DNA of 64,000 bases, taken from assembly GCA_021234155.1 (NCBI GenBank), contig JAJEKV010000002.1, forward strand, positions 41,099,841 through 41,163,840, in the 5' to 3' direction. Shown one piece after another: positions 22,230 to 32,666 of this stretch. The position numbers were made by a program, and so were the translations under genes. How positions within the stretch are numbered: the stretch's first letter is position 1; every line of letters begins with the position of its first letter. This DNA comes from Isoetes taiwanensis (taxonomy: Eukaryota > Streptophyta > Lycopodiopsida > Isoetales > Isoetaceae). The notes under the pieces are model-generated. The model was not told where the DNA came from. It made no database searches and saw only the letters and a program-made list of their open reading frames with translations.

Positions 22230-23244
22230 GCACGAATTCATTAATTAGATAAAATAGCGGGATTTTGAGAATTTTGAATAGAGCCCTCCGGGTCCACCAT
22301 AAGCAAAAAGTGCTTCGCTTTAATTTAAAATCTTGTCCCGCCCAACATGGGCGGGAATTAGGTGCGTCAAAAGACATCCACATTAAATTTATTAAATTTG
22401 TGTGCAGTAGTAGGCGGCAGCGAGCGACCATTACGGGTTCTCCAGCCATTGCCAAGGCGGGATCTCATCGCCACAGCCAAGCGGCTTCTATCGCCATAGC
22501 CAAGCGGCCATAGCCAAGGCGGCTTCCGGATCCTCAAGGATATGCAGCGGCAAGGGTTTCATGCGATGACCAGGGTTTCATACAGGGCCAGGGTTTCATA
22601 CAGGGTGCAGCGACCATAGCCAAGCGGCCGGATCTCAAGGCCATAGCCAGGGCATGGCATTCGTTACAGGGCATTCGTTTCAGGCAGAAGATGTATCATC
22701 TGATTACTTTCGGGTATTAGAGGAAGCTGTTAAAAAGAGGAAAATGGTGAGTATTGCTGATTTAAGTGATATCATTCATGCAGCCACGTTTTATAATTAG
22801 TTGGACCCTTCTTCAGATGGGAATGAATACCACAGACATGGCTCCACTTTTGAGCATGGACGCCGTCTTTACTCAAGCTATTCTATCAGGGATGGAATCG
22901 AAAATATTATACACAGCACCTTCCAACCGTATTGGCATTTATTTCAGGCCAGCTATGTATTATAGTCTGTTTTCAATCTCATTCACATCTTCGGTACATT
23001 CACTGAAGCATATGGATTGCCTTTCTTGCTTTCTTGAACATTTTTATTTGTGATATGCAGGGCAGAGCTCTGGAATCCGTGATGGTGAACCTTCAAATCT
23101 CTGATTTGCTGCCCTCAAATCCTGGGGCCTGCTCTCTGCTTGCCATTCCGTGGGTTAACCAAAGGTATTCCACAGCTTACCATCCGTACATAATCTTAGA
23201 AGCTGTGTTTGAGGGAAGCACGATCCAGAAGACACAACTTCATT

Positions 23245-23634
23245 CTTGCTGAAACAAATCGCCACAGCGATTTTGTTGAGAACAAAAAAATGTTTTTAAT
23301 GTTTTATTTATTTAAGATTGTCCCCCTTGTTCGGTTTATTGGCTAGTCCATTGGGTTAGCAACTAAGAGATCTTGTGTTCAAGTCTCTGGGGGTCCGTCA
23401 TATGTCCTCATGGACGCTGCCAATGTGGCATGACGTAAAAATACTATCTATCTATCTATTAAGTGTTTTTAATATTGGATAAACAGCGATTGTGTTGAGC
23501 AGGATCTCGAAGGAAAACAAAGCATTCGTGCTCAAGCAAATCGCCACAGCGATTGTGTTGAGCAGGATTTCATAGGCAAACAGAGCATTCTTGCTCAAGC
23601 AAATCGCCACAGCGATTGTGTTGAGCAGAAAATA
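23245..23634 (+). repeat. Repeats of AAATCGCCACAGCGATTGTG type
   Basis: The phrase CAAATCGCCACAGCGATTGTGTTGAGCAG, with variants, recurs near 23,255, 23,486, 23,540 and 23,600. The last three are spaced about 60-70 bp and are separated by GCATTC-TGCTCAAG linkers. The SINE-like block splits the first copy from the rest. It is non-coding. Confidence 0.65.
23328..23462 (+). repeat. SINE-like tRNA-derived sequence
   Basis: TTGGCTAGTCCATTGGGTT resembles a pol III A box, and TGTTCAAGTCTC about 40 bases later resembles a B box. A short body and a CTATCTATCTATT tail follow, as in plant tRNA-derived SINEs. Flanking duplications are not obvious. Confidence 0.4.
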
Positions 23635-23984
23635 TGTTTTTTTTTTTAAGATTGTATTTGTTTTATTACGTAGAATAAGCTTTAAAATTTTAAAATAAAA
23701 ATGTTACTATGTCAATGGAAGTAGCTACGCAGCTTTAAATGTTCGCGGTCGCGATCCCTCTCAACATTTTTATGCTTTCTAATGGGTAGCTCTTACTCAA
23801 AAAAGAGCTCGGCTTAGCCTTACAAATGCCAATTTCGGATACACTGCAATTTAATGGGTGAAAATCATAAAAATAAACGGCAACTTCTACTCAATTGCAA
23901 CCAATTACGGCGTTTTATAGAGAACCAACAACCTATTTCATACTCAACGAGAATTTCGAAATTCTCTAATTAATGAATTCGTGC

Positions 23985-24527
23985 ATTTTTGCATTGCTTT
24001 TGAGCTTTTTGAGAAAAAAATAGAGGCTAGGGTTCTCCAACTTAGACACATTTGGTTCAATTTCGCAAGTCCATGGCTGAGAACCTTTTGACTTAATACA
24101 AAACTCCTCTGCCACGAGCTGGGCAAAAGAAACATTCACGATGGCCTTGACCGCCACAATAAATTTATTGTCACTCCTTATATAAGGCAGTGTATTTTCC
24201 GTTCTTAAAAAATGAGAAGCTAATATTTCTGGGCTGAGCGCAGCCCTGGCCCTGACACGTATGCGCCCATTGCATTTTCAATTCCAATAAAATGAAAAAT
24301 CTCTAGCCCACCACGTGCCAGAGGCAAACTGATCTGTCTGGACAGTAATAACGGTGCAACAGACTGTTGCAATAATCACGGTGCAGCTTGCATAATTCTA
24401 TAGATAACTTGGTATATTCTGTAGATAACCACAGTTCTTATTATGATGGGTGCCGTTCGTACATGGATTTCATTGTAATAATCACGGTGCAATCTAATAG
24501 ATCGATTACAATCTGATCTAGCATAAA
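23985..24527 (-). other. Unrecognised gene remnant and intergenic sequence
   Basis: On the minus strand 24,157-23,985 reads AIVNVSFAQLVAEEFCIKSK and onward. The same frame in copy B (36,630-36,400) continues past the point where copy A is cut by the 1.76-kb insertion. A TATATAAGG box lies just upstream (24,177-24,186). The family is not recognised. The rest, to 24,527, is AT-rich with repeated AATAATCACGGTGCAA phrases. Confidence 0.35.
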
Positions 24528-24958
24528 TGTTCAAATCTCCAATTAAGCTAAAGAACAATGGGATATTATATTGCCTAAGATTCTCTAGGCAAATAGACAA
24601 ATTTCGGAAGCATTCAAAAAACCATTAATTTCAATGGTTCATATAACTATTCATGCAGTGTACTGTAGCACTTGAACGAATATCGAATTCAATTGAATTC
24701 CGATAGCACAAGCAGTTACAATCATGCCGATCAACATCATAAACACACTTCCGGCATTCTGATAGTCTCATTCGGTTTCTTATATTCCAACCGAGATAGC
24801 CAAGCTTCTAATCTGGTAGATTTCTCCTTTCGTTCTTATCTTCCTTTTTCTTTTAATCCCGTAACCATAGACGTTTTTATTTTCTTAACCATTACCCATG
24901 GTTAACCCATCATATTTCATTATTCATTGCACTAGGAATTTGCCATGACTTTCTAACA
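24528..24958 (-). repeat. 3' LTR of young copia element
   Basis: It is nearly identical to 29,195-29,625. A purine tract (AATGAAGGGGAA on the minus strand, 24,959-24,970) precedes it, as expected for the plus-strand primer. Confidence 0.9.
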
Positions 24959-24977
24959 TTCCCCTTCATTGCAAATT

Positions 24978-25532
24978 CTAATCTTTTTCTGTGTCCTGTC
25001 TTTCATCACCAACTAGCAGCTTTGATTTCAGATAAGCGAACCTTGACTGAGACAAGGCTTTTGTGAGTATATCTGCTGTTTGATCAGAAGTATGAACATA
25101 TCTCAGCTCTAATGTTTTGTCTTCCACCATATTCCGAATGAAATGCATACTCATCTCTATATGTTTTGTCCTTTCGTGGAATAGAGGATTTTTAGCTATA
25201 GCCATACAGCTCATATTGTCAGTATATAATGTGGTAGCTCCCTTCTGAGGAATTCCAATTTCATCTAATAATCTTCGCAGCCACATTATTTCTCGTGATG
25301 CGAGTGATGCTGCTGCATACTCAGCTTCTGCAGAAGACATAGCTATAGAGCTTTGTTTCTTACTCCTCCATGCAATGATATTTCTACCAAGCATTACAAT
25401 ATACCCTGACGTTGATTTCCTGCTATCTATATTGCCTCCCCAATCTGCATCAGCGTATGCATGTAACTCTAGTTTTTTTGTGTCATCATATTTGTATATT
25501 AATCCCTGATTTTGCGTACCCTTTAAGTACCT
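24978..25532 (-). pseudogene. Copia RNase H
   Basis: This is in the same frame as RT, just after the single stop at 25,533. It contains ADADWGG followed by SRKSTSGY, SSAEAEYAAAS, and the C-terminal YVHTSDQTADILTKAL, all standard for Ty1/copia. It ends with TGA at 24,978, shortly before the purine tract. Confidence 0.85.
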
Positions 25533-28180
25533 TTAGATGCGCTTTGCAGCAGACCAATGCACCTTGCTTGGATTATTGCAGAATCTACTCAATAAATTGA
25601 CACTGAAAGCAATGTCAGGTCGTGTATTATTGGATACATACAGTAAGCATCCAATTAACTCTTGATAGGGTATTTCCTCCATTTCTTTTCCTGCTGTAGA
25701 ACTTTCCCTTAATGATAGTTTTGCTCCTGGTACTAGTGGCGTGCTTACACTGTTTGCATCCTCCATATTAAATCTTTTTAAAATATTCCTGATATTTTTA
25801 CTTTGAGACAGCTGTAACACTCTGTTCTTTCTGTCTCTTACAACCTCCACTCCAAGGAATTTCTTTAAGGGCCCTAAATCCGTCATTTGGAATCTGTGCT
25901 TCAGAGTTTGTTTACAGCATTCTAAAGTTTTGAGATCACTGGCTACCAGAATACAATCATCCACATATAAGGCAAGAATACAATATTCATTTCCACGCCT
26001 TAGCATATACAAATTCCCATCATAGTGTAACTGCCTGAATCCTTGTTCCTTAAGGAAATTATCCATGCAAAAGAACCATTCTCGGGGTGATTGTCTTAAC
26101 CCATACACAGCACGTTTTAGTCTCCATACCTGATCTTTTCCATCATCAAATCCTGGAGGCTGATGCATGTATATATCTTCTTTGAGCTCAACATTCAGAA
26201 ATGCCGTTTTCACATCCATGTGATGAATCTCAAGATCCAGACCATTTGCAATGGCCAATAAGGTTCTAATGCTTGTAAATTTAACCAGTGGTAAAAACGT
26301 TTTCTTAAAGTCTATGCCTTTCTTCTGAGAGTAGCCCTTAGCCACTAATCTTGCCTTGTACCTTTTAGAGCCATCTGCTTCCTCTTTAATTCTGAATATC
26401 CATTTATTGGCAACTATATTCTTATCTTTTGGTTTTCTCACAACTTCAAAAGTTCTTGTATTCTTGAACGATTGTAGTTCATCCTCCATTGCCTTTTTCC
26501 AATTTTCTGCCTCCACACTATTAATAGCTTCCTCAAAAATAGTTGGTACGTCTGGATCCAATATGGCCATTATAGATAGCGCCCTTTTAGTCTTCATACT
26601 TTTTCCGTTTGTGGCTCTGCCGTATATTTGTGGATCTAACTTCATCATCTCCTGCAATTTCTCTACTTCTCCTTTTCTTTTCTTCTTAATTTCTGTGGAT
26701 GCATGTTGACTCGGCTGATCTACTTGTTCACATATGTCTGGCTGGGATTCCATATCTGTAGTGTCTATATCTCTTTCTACATCTAGCTCATATTCTGTAC
26801 TTTCGACTTCCAGCTCATCATGGTTATCTTCATCATCTGTTTCATCCATTTCTATAACTGTAGACATACTCTCTTCTTCTGATTTAGGCTTGATTGTTTT
26901 TTCCTGTCTAAACCTGTCTTTGTAGAAAGTGTATTCATCAAATTTGATGTCCCTGCTTATGATTATCTTATGTGAGCTTGGTTCATACATTCTGTATGCT
27001 TTGGATTCCTCGTCATACCCAATCAGATAAGCCAATATAGCTCTATCATCTAATTTCTTCCATTTTTCTTTTGGTATGTGAACATATCCCAGACAGCCGT
27101 ATGCCTTCAACATTTGATAATTTTCAACATCATGTTTGTTATCCCACAATTGATCTGGCACATTCCCCTCCACGCTAGCTGATGGCAGCTTGTTTTGTAT
27201 AAAATATGCTGTTCTTAAAGCCTCTTTCCAGAGTGAATTTGGCAATCCAGCATGCTTGAGCATCGCTCTAACAGCATTCATAACTGTTCTATTTTTTCTC
27301 TCTGCTACCCCATTCTGTTGGGGCGAGTACACGCATGTCAACTGTCTTTTTATTCCCCTTTTTTGACAGTATCTTTTAAATTCTTTGGATAAGAACTCTC
27401 ATCTTCTATCCGTTCTTAAACATTTCACATTTTTGCCTGTTTGTTTTTCAGCTTCACTAACATAGATTTTGAATGCATCCAACGCTTGGAATTTAGATGA
27501 TAAGCAATAGCATTTTCCTTTTCTGCTATAGTCATCTATAAAAGAAATAAAGTATTTCTTACCTGTTCGCCCCCTTACGTTCAAAGGTCCACAAATATCT
27601 GCATGTACTAACTCTAGTATATCGCTTGCTCGTTTTGCAGTTTTTGGAAATGGTAGACGAGTGATTTTTCCAATGAGACATCCTTTACACATAAACTTGT
27701 TACTGCACTTGTTATCTGTGCATTCTATAAGTCCATGCTTTCTCATGAACTTGCCAGAGTTTGATGTCAGGGCATAAAATTGCATTGATGCTACTTGTAC
27801 TTGAACATCCATTTGTAAACTGAAATAACTTTCCAACTCGTTTTGCAAAAAACTTGATTTTATTCCCAAACATCACTTTACATCCAGTTCTTTCAAATAC
27901 AAGCTTAAAGCCAAGATCTACAAGTTGGCTTAAATTCTTGACTATTGAAGGCACACATAATACATTCTCCACATTTACTATGTTTCCATCAAGGTCAAAC
28001 AGTTGCAGCAACCCATCTCCCTCCACTTCTTGTAATTCTCCATTTCCCAATTGGATATGAGTGGCGGATTTGCTGGTTTTGATGTCCTTGAGCATATCTA
28101 CAGAGCCAACTACAGTTCTTTCTGCTCCACTATCAACTATAAAGACATTATTATCATAGTCAGTTTCATTGTTTGAGTCA
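25533..28180 (-). pseudogene. Copia protease, integrase and reverse transcriptase
   Basis: Protease motif VDSGAERTVV lies near 28,130. A GAG-pre-integrase zinc region follows (FMCKGCLIGK near 27,680). Integrase has HADICGP and FIDDYSR. The second catalytic motif reads RTDRR followed by TGA near 27,400, where RTDNGGEF would be expected. Integrase resumes at YSPQQNGVAERKNR. RT spans about 26,500-25,540 with [20 protein letters not shown] and the catalytic LYVDDCILVA. One stop (TAA, 25,533-25,535) sits in KRI-stop-RYLKGT, one base from a Leu codon. The element has few, recent lesions. Confidence 0.9.
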
Positions 28181-28183
28181 AAA

Positions 28184-29177
28184 CTAGAAACACTTTACCT
28201 CTTCCTCTAAACCTTTATCTGTTTCATACTCTTGTGCTAAATTTACTCCAGCTCTCCGTCCATAACTTCTTCCCCTGACGTATGTGCCTCCTCGACCTCC
28301 TCTTCCCCTACTTCCTCCTCTTCCTCTTGGAGTTGGACATTCAGCTGCTATGTGTCCCCTCCCTCCACATGTAAAACATCCATCATCCTTATTTGTTAAT
28401 TTAGGACAGTTCCATTTGAGATGTCCCATCTCATGGCAGTAAAAACAAGGCCCTATTTCTGTTCTGTTCTTTTGACTACCCCCTGGAGATGGTTGAGCAG
28501 AACTGATTTTGCCTTTGTTTTTTCCTGCTGCATATAACACCTCCGTATTCTCCTCATCATCATTATTTACAACTCTCTGTTGCTCCAATTCAGTTCTCAC
28601 CATTCTCTCTGCATGATCTTTGTCCTTTGCTACATTCCGGACTAATACAGATAAATTTTCATACGTGGAAACTGCTCTTGCAATAGCATTTATCTGTGCT
28701 TGTTCACGCACTCATGGCAGCTCCTGCTGCTTCCAGATCTGCAAAAATGATATCCATTTTTCCAAAAAATTCCCCTATATCTTGAGTTTCTTCATATTTC
28801 ATTTGTCTCAATTCCTTTTCTAAAATATCTAGTTGGGAAGAAGACTTCACCTCATATCTATCCACTAGATAATCCCACGTCTGTTTTGGGCTCAGCTTTC
28901 TTAATTTAAGTAAAATACTAGGCCCAACTTTACTAGTAAGAATACCCTTTGCAAGAATAATCTTTGTATCAATTGATTCAGAGGTACCTTTACTAGAAGT
29001 GCTTGTAGCTGATTTCTCTTCTTCAACCTTTACTTTGGCAGGTTCTGTTTGAACCAATTCCCATAACCCTTCTTCCTGCAAAATATTCTGGATCTTTTCC
29101 TTCCAGATTTGAAATCCAGAACCACCTTTATATGTTTCAACTCCACTTAGTAACGATGCTCCAAATCTGGTTGACAT
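28184..29177 (-). pseudogene. Copia gag with two zinc knuckles (frameshifted)
   Basis: The likely start is ATG at 29,177 (MSTRFGASLLSGVETYKG). A UBN2-type gag body follows (IDTKIILAKGI, then YEVKSSSQLDILEKELRQMK). A one-base shift near 28,705 moves the frame. The second part carries the knuckles CFYCHEMGHLKWNC and CFTCGGRGHIAAEC and a Gly/Arg-rich tail. A second shift near 28,184 separates it from the protease. Confidence 0.85.
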
Positions 29178-29194
29178 ACTTGCTCTGATATCAC

Positions 29195-29625
29195 TGTTCA
29201 AATCTCCAATTAAGCTAAAGAACAATGGGATATTATATTGCCTAAGATTCTCTAGGCAAATAGACAAATTTCGGAAGCATTCAAAAAACCATTAATTTCA
29301 ATGGTTCATATAACTATTCATGCAGTGTGCTGTAGCACTTGAATGAATATCGAATTCAATTGAATTCCGATAGCACAAGCAGTTACAATCATGCCGATCA
29401 ACATCATAAACACACTTCCGGCATTCTGATAGTCTCATTCGGTTTCTTATATTCCAACCGAGATAGCCAAGCTTCTAATCTGGTAGATTTCTCCTTTCGT
29501 TCTTATCTTCCTTTTTCTTTTAATCCCGTAACCATAGACGTTTTTATTTTCTTAACCATTACCCATGGTTAACCCATCATATTTCATTATTCATTGCACT
29601 AGGAATTTGCCATGACTTTCTAACA
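29195..29625 (-). repeat. 5' LTR of young copia element
   Basis: On the minus strand it starts TGTTAGAAAG and ends TTTGAACA. Next to it (29,182-29,194, minus strand) is GTGATATCAGAGC, a primer-binding site close to the initiator-tRNA-Met type. Confidence 0.9.
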
Positions 29626-29677
29626 ATAAATATATGAATCAGTGGGAAGATCCGTCCATTTATGGAAGCTCTATCTG

Positions 29678-29967
29678 CCCTTTGGTTTGGGTGCATATTC
29701 ACACGGGGGGTTACTTCGGGCAACGAGAGCTGTCAAATGGGTATATTTGCCCTTTATTCCAAGATCTGGACCATACATAGCGATCCTCGTTTGTGGGGTA
29801 TGCATGTACAAGTTTTTGTATACTGTATATTAAAGTTTGCAAAATACTATAAGATTTGAGAGAATGTACTTAATGGTGTTAATTTTGTACATGTATTGTA
29901 AATATATTTTTGGGGCTCTCGCTGCCCTACGTAACCCCCCGTGTGAATATGCACCCAAACCAAAGGG
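29678..29967. mobile_element. 290-bp MITE-like foldback element
   Basis: Left end CCCTTTGGTTTGGGTGCATA continues as an almost perfect inverted repeat of the right end for about 50 bp (29,678-29,727 against 29,918-29,967). The centre is AT-rich and non-coding. It sits exactly where copy A and copy B of the duplication diverge. The target duplication is not clear. Confidence 0.75.
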
Positions 29968-31236
29968 GGTTTAAGGGGGATTTTAATTAAAATGTGTTAA
30001 ATGCAATGGTTTGTGTTAATAATGTTACTGGTAGTTGTGTGTTGATTGTTATATTAAAAAAAAATTTGGGCCCTTCGGGCCCTAACTAACGCAAACACGA
30101 AGGCCCTAACTAATGCAAACATAAATAAAGCCAGTACCACTAGTTCAAGGAAATCAACTATCAAAATAAATACCCCCTTCTATTGTAAACTGCACATTGT
30201 CATGCATATGCTAGTGCATATGGTAACATGTGCTGGTATCAATGCAAGCCTGTTTTGCCATAGCAAGCATTCATAAGCATATGGCATATGCAAAACAAAT
30301 TTAATTCTACAAAGAGGGAGCATGAATACAGAAGAAATGGCAATCATAACGGCATTGGCATCCACAAATAACAATATTAATAGGATCAAAAACAAGATTT
30401 AATTTATAATCATACCCGAACTGCCAAAATTGCAAATTCTTCTCTGGAAAAACTACATTATGGCAATGTCACAGTAGTTTTATAACAAAGTTGGGCAATC
30501 CCTAATGGTTGTTTCTAGAAGACAAAAAATCTAATGAATTATAAACCATCAAACTGTACAACTGCCTGCTGACTTCCACAGGTCTTGGAGTTTTGTGCAC
30601 TCTTGAAGAAGGCCCAAAACAGTGTGTTTGGGTATAGGCATACCTGCTGCTGCATCATCTTTGAGGACATGATTGCCTGGTGCAACGACACTTGGTTGCT
30701 CAGTCCTTAGCAATCAGTCCTTAGCAATCTCTGTTGATAACAACAAACAGACATTCTAACTTGAACAAAATTGTACAGAAAAAAAATGCACCCACAATGA
30801 TATAAAGTGCCCTACCTTTGATATGCAGAATGTCTATCTCCCGATCCCATATCCTTAAGTGGTGGCCTGAAAAGGATCTTGAGCTTCGTTCAGCTTCCCT
30901 CCAGAGCACACTACAACTCTTTGCAGGGATTTTTCTGCCCAAATATCTTCTCAGACAAAAGATTAGCCTCTTTTGTTTCAACCAGTAAGCTTCTACCTGT
31001 TCTTTCCAGGCCAGCCCTCTTTTGGGCGGAGTGTTCGGCTGCTGTCGCTCTAGTTAGCCATGGTTTATCAGATGGAGCTCGGGTTTTGCAGCTTGTAGTT
31101 GTCAATCCACCCAGCTGTGGCCGATTTAGCTACCTGTTTCTACCCTGGCGTTTTTTTCAGGTCTGACAGAGCTTGAAAGCCTAGATGCAAGCTCGAAGGG
31201 CTTCATGGGCGCAATATCAGAAATCTCCTGCCGGAT
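29968..31236. other. Intergenic block present only in copy A
   Basis: AT-rich sequence with a short GGGCCCTTCGGGCCC hairpin (30,069-30,083) and two CGAAGGCCCTAACTAA-type repeats. Short open frames are present, but none resembles a known protein. Confidence 0.5.
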
Positions 31237-32140
31237 CTAAATGCTGGTGGCCCCTGGCCATGATTCCCCCGTCATAAATTTTCCTTCCGGCCCCTGGCCT
31301 TCTGGAAAAAAGCCCCATGCAAATTGGGTTGGGTGAATATGGAGATTCCGGCCAATATTAGGGTTCTTGAGGCCGCTTCTCTGCAGCAGAACCGGAGTTT
31401 GGAAAGACCCACAAACCACTACGGTGCATTTAGCATTGATTACGATTTTCAATTGTGGGTTTCCTTCTACTGATGCAATCACACCTTGGGCTTTAAAGAA
31501 TTTACCAGATTTGCTCCCAAGCTTAGGATTCTTGAAGATCGATTTGCTCCCAAGATTAGGGTTCTTGAGGATTTTTTCAGCTCTGCAGCTTGCCAGAATA
31601 ATCGCTCCGGCAGATGCAGCATCTACAAGCCATGTTTCTGCGGTCGATTGTTTCGATCTGCTACAGATTTTCGCCATAGCCGATCTGTATTCTTCGCCCA
31701 GAAACAGCTTCAGTCCGTATTTTTTTCGTAGGTGCTTAAGAGGCCGCCTCCTTCATACATATTGGCCATGGAAGGGCCTTCAAGAAGGGAGAGGTCTTGG
31801 CAGGAAAAATATTTGCCCTTTTCTAACACAATCACTTTGAATCCTCTGTTTGCAAGCTCCCCTGCTACCACTCCTCCGCTTGATCAAGATCCGACCACAA
31901 TTACGTCGCAATTTATCTCAATTTCTCCTGAATTTGCCCATTTAAATTCAACCCCTTTTGATTTCAAACATGCAACCAGATCTTCCTTGCCGGATTGAAC
32001 ATCAAGTACTGCATCTTCAAGCGGCCTTTTCCATCTTAATTCCATCAAATACTGCATCTGCCATAACCGCCAACAGGCCATGCCTGCGGCCAGATATGCC
32101 ACATGCCAAATCCGGAACCCTAATATCATTCGAAAACCAA
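31237..32140 (-). pseudogene. Long-chain fatty-alcohol oxidase (FAO-type GMC oxidoreductase) remnant
   Basis: On the minus strand the 5' part (32,129-31,740) has an N-terminal region, the FAD-binding glycine motif DVIVVGSGAGGVAAGELA and VIVLEKGKYF, then LLEGPSM. An internal deletion follows. The 3' part (31,677-31,237) has STAETWLVDAASAGAIIL, then CGSFQTPVLLQRSGLKNPNI. These match plant membrane long-chain alcohol oxidases, which oxidise fatty alcohols to aldehydes. An extra in-frame duplication of the KNPN-x-GSKS phrase sits between the two motifs of the 3' part. Most of the enzyme is missing. Confidence 0.75.
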
Positions 32141-32342
32141 AAACCTAATATTTGACAAACCTAAAACAATAAAAGCCCCACAACCACACGATTTTCCTTT
32201 TCTTTAAAATCAATGGCTAACAAATGGGTGCACTCTAGAAATACCGTTTAGTACGTCCACGTGAATACGCCCGTGAAATCATATGAAAACCATGCCAAAA
32301 AGCGTACAAAAACACAAAAGAAACCCCCTGTTATAATGCTAC

Positions 32343-32664
32343 ATATTCTAAGCTTCTGGGTGCTCATGCTACAGCAGGGAGCATATGGATCCCAGAAAGA
32401 GGAAATGCCCCTTGCAAAGACCTGGATTCGGCCGACCACAGCGAGCTACAGCCGACTGCCCCATTTTTGTTGCTCGGATCTACTACTCTAAAAGGCGACC
32501 GCTCCGAAGCTTTTGGTTTGATGGGTAGTTTGTACCCAATGATTTCAGTGATTTCTTATATTTGCAGTATGATTTTAAGAAAACAGGGGTTTCAAGCTGG
32601 GTATTGCTAAGTAGTGGAGGAGGGCGGAACCACATACAGAAAGGTAGAGCTTGAATCCGTCGAA
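32343..32664. repeat. Duplicated block D, copy 1
   Basis: 322 bp starting ATTCTAAGCTTCTGGGTGCT are repeated nearly unchanged at 37,059-37,372. The 3' edge (GCTTGAATCCGT) is the junction where the second copy of the hAT tail begins. Confidence 0.85.
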
Positions 32665-32666
32665 CT

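Larger units (their letters stand above)
22230..23984. mobile_element. 1.76-kb TIR element absent from the duplicate copy
   Basis: Copy B (36,440-36,470) reads straight through this point, so the segment is an insertion in copy A. Its ends are a perfect 20-bp inverted repeat, GCACGAATTCATTAATTAGA (22,230-22,249), with its complement at 23,965-23,984; the flanks share only a T run, so the target duplication is unclear. Inside are GCCATAGCCAAGCGGC repeats (22,450-22,650), a possible captured exon (acceptor TATGCAG near 23,060, then GRALESVMVNLQISDLLPSN), a SINE-like block and a ~70-bp tandem repeat. There is no transposase, so it is non-autonomous. Confidence 0.7.
24528..29625 (-). mobile_element. 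Full-length Ty1/copia retrotransposon, young
   Basis: This 5,098-bp element has 431-bp LTRs at 24,528-24,958 and 29,195-29,625 that differ at only two positions by eye (near 24,662 and 24,675). ATAAA duplications flank it (24,523-24,527 and 29,626-29,630). The empty site is visible in the duplicated copy at 36,997-37,001. On the minus strand the order is gag, protease, integrase, RT, RNase H, which is Ty1/copia. Confidence 0.95.

Noticed and set aside
26356-26925. Plus-strand open frames opposite the copia RT/integrase
   Set aside because: Complementary-strand shadows of the retrotransposon coding region.
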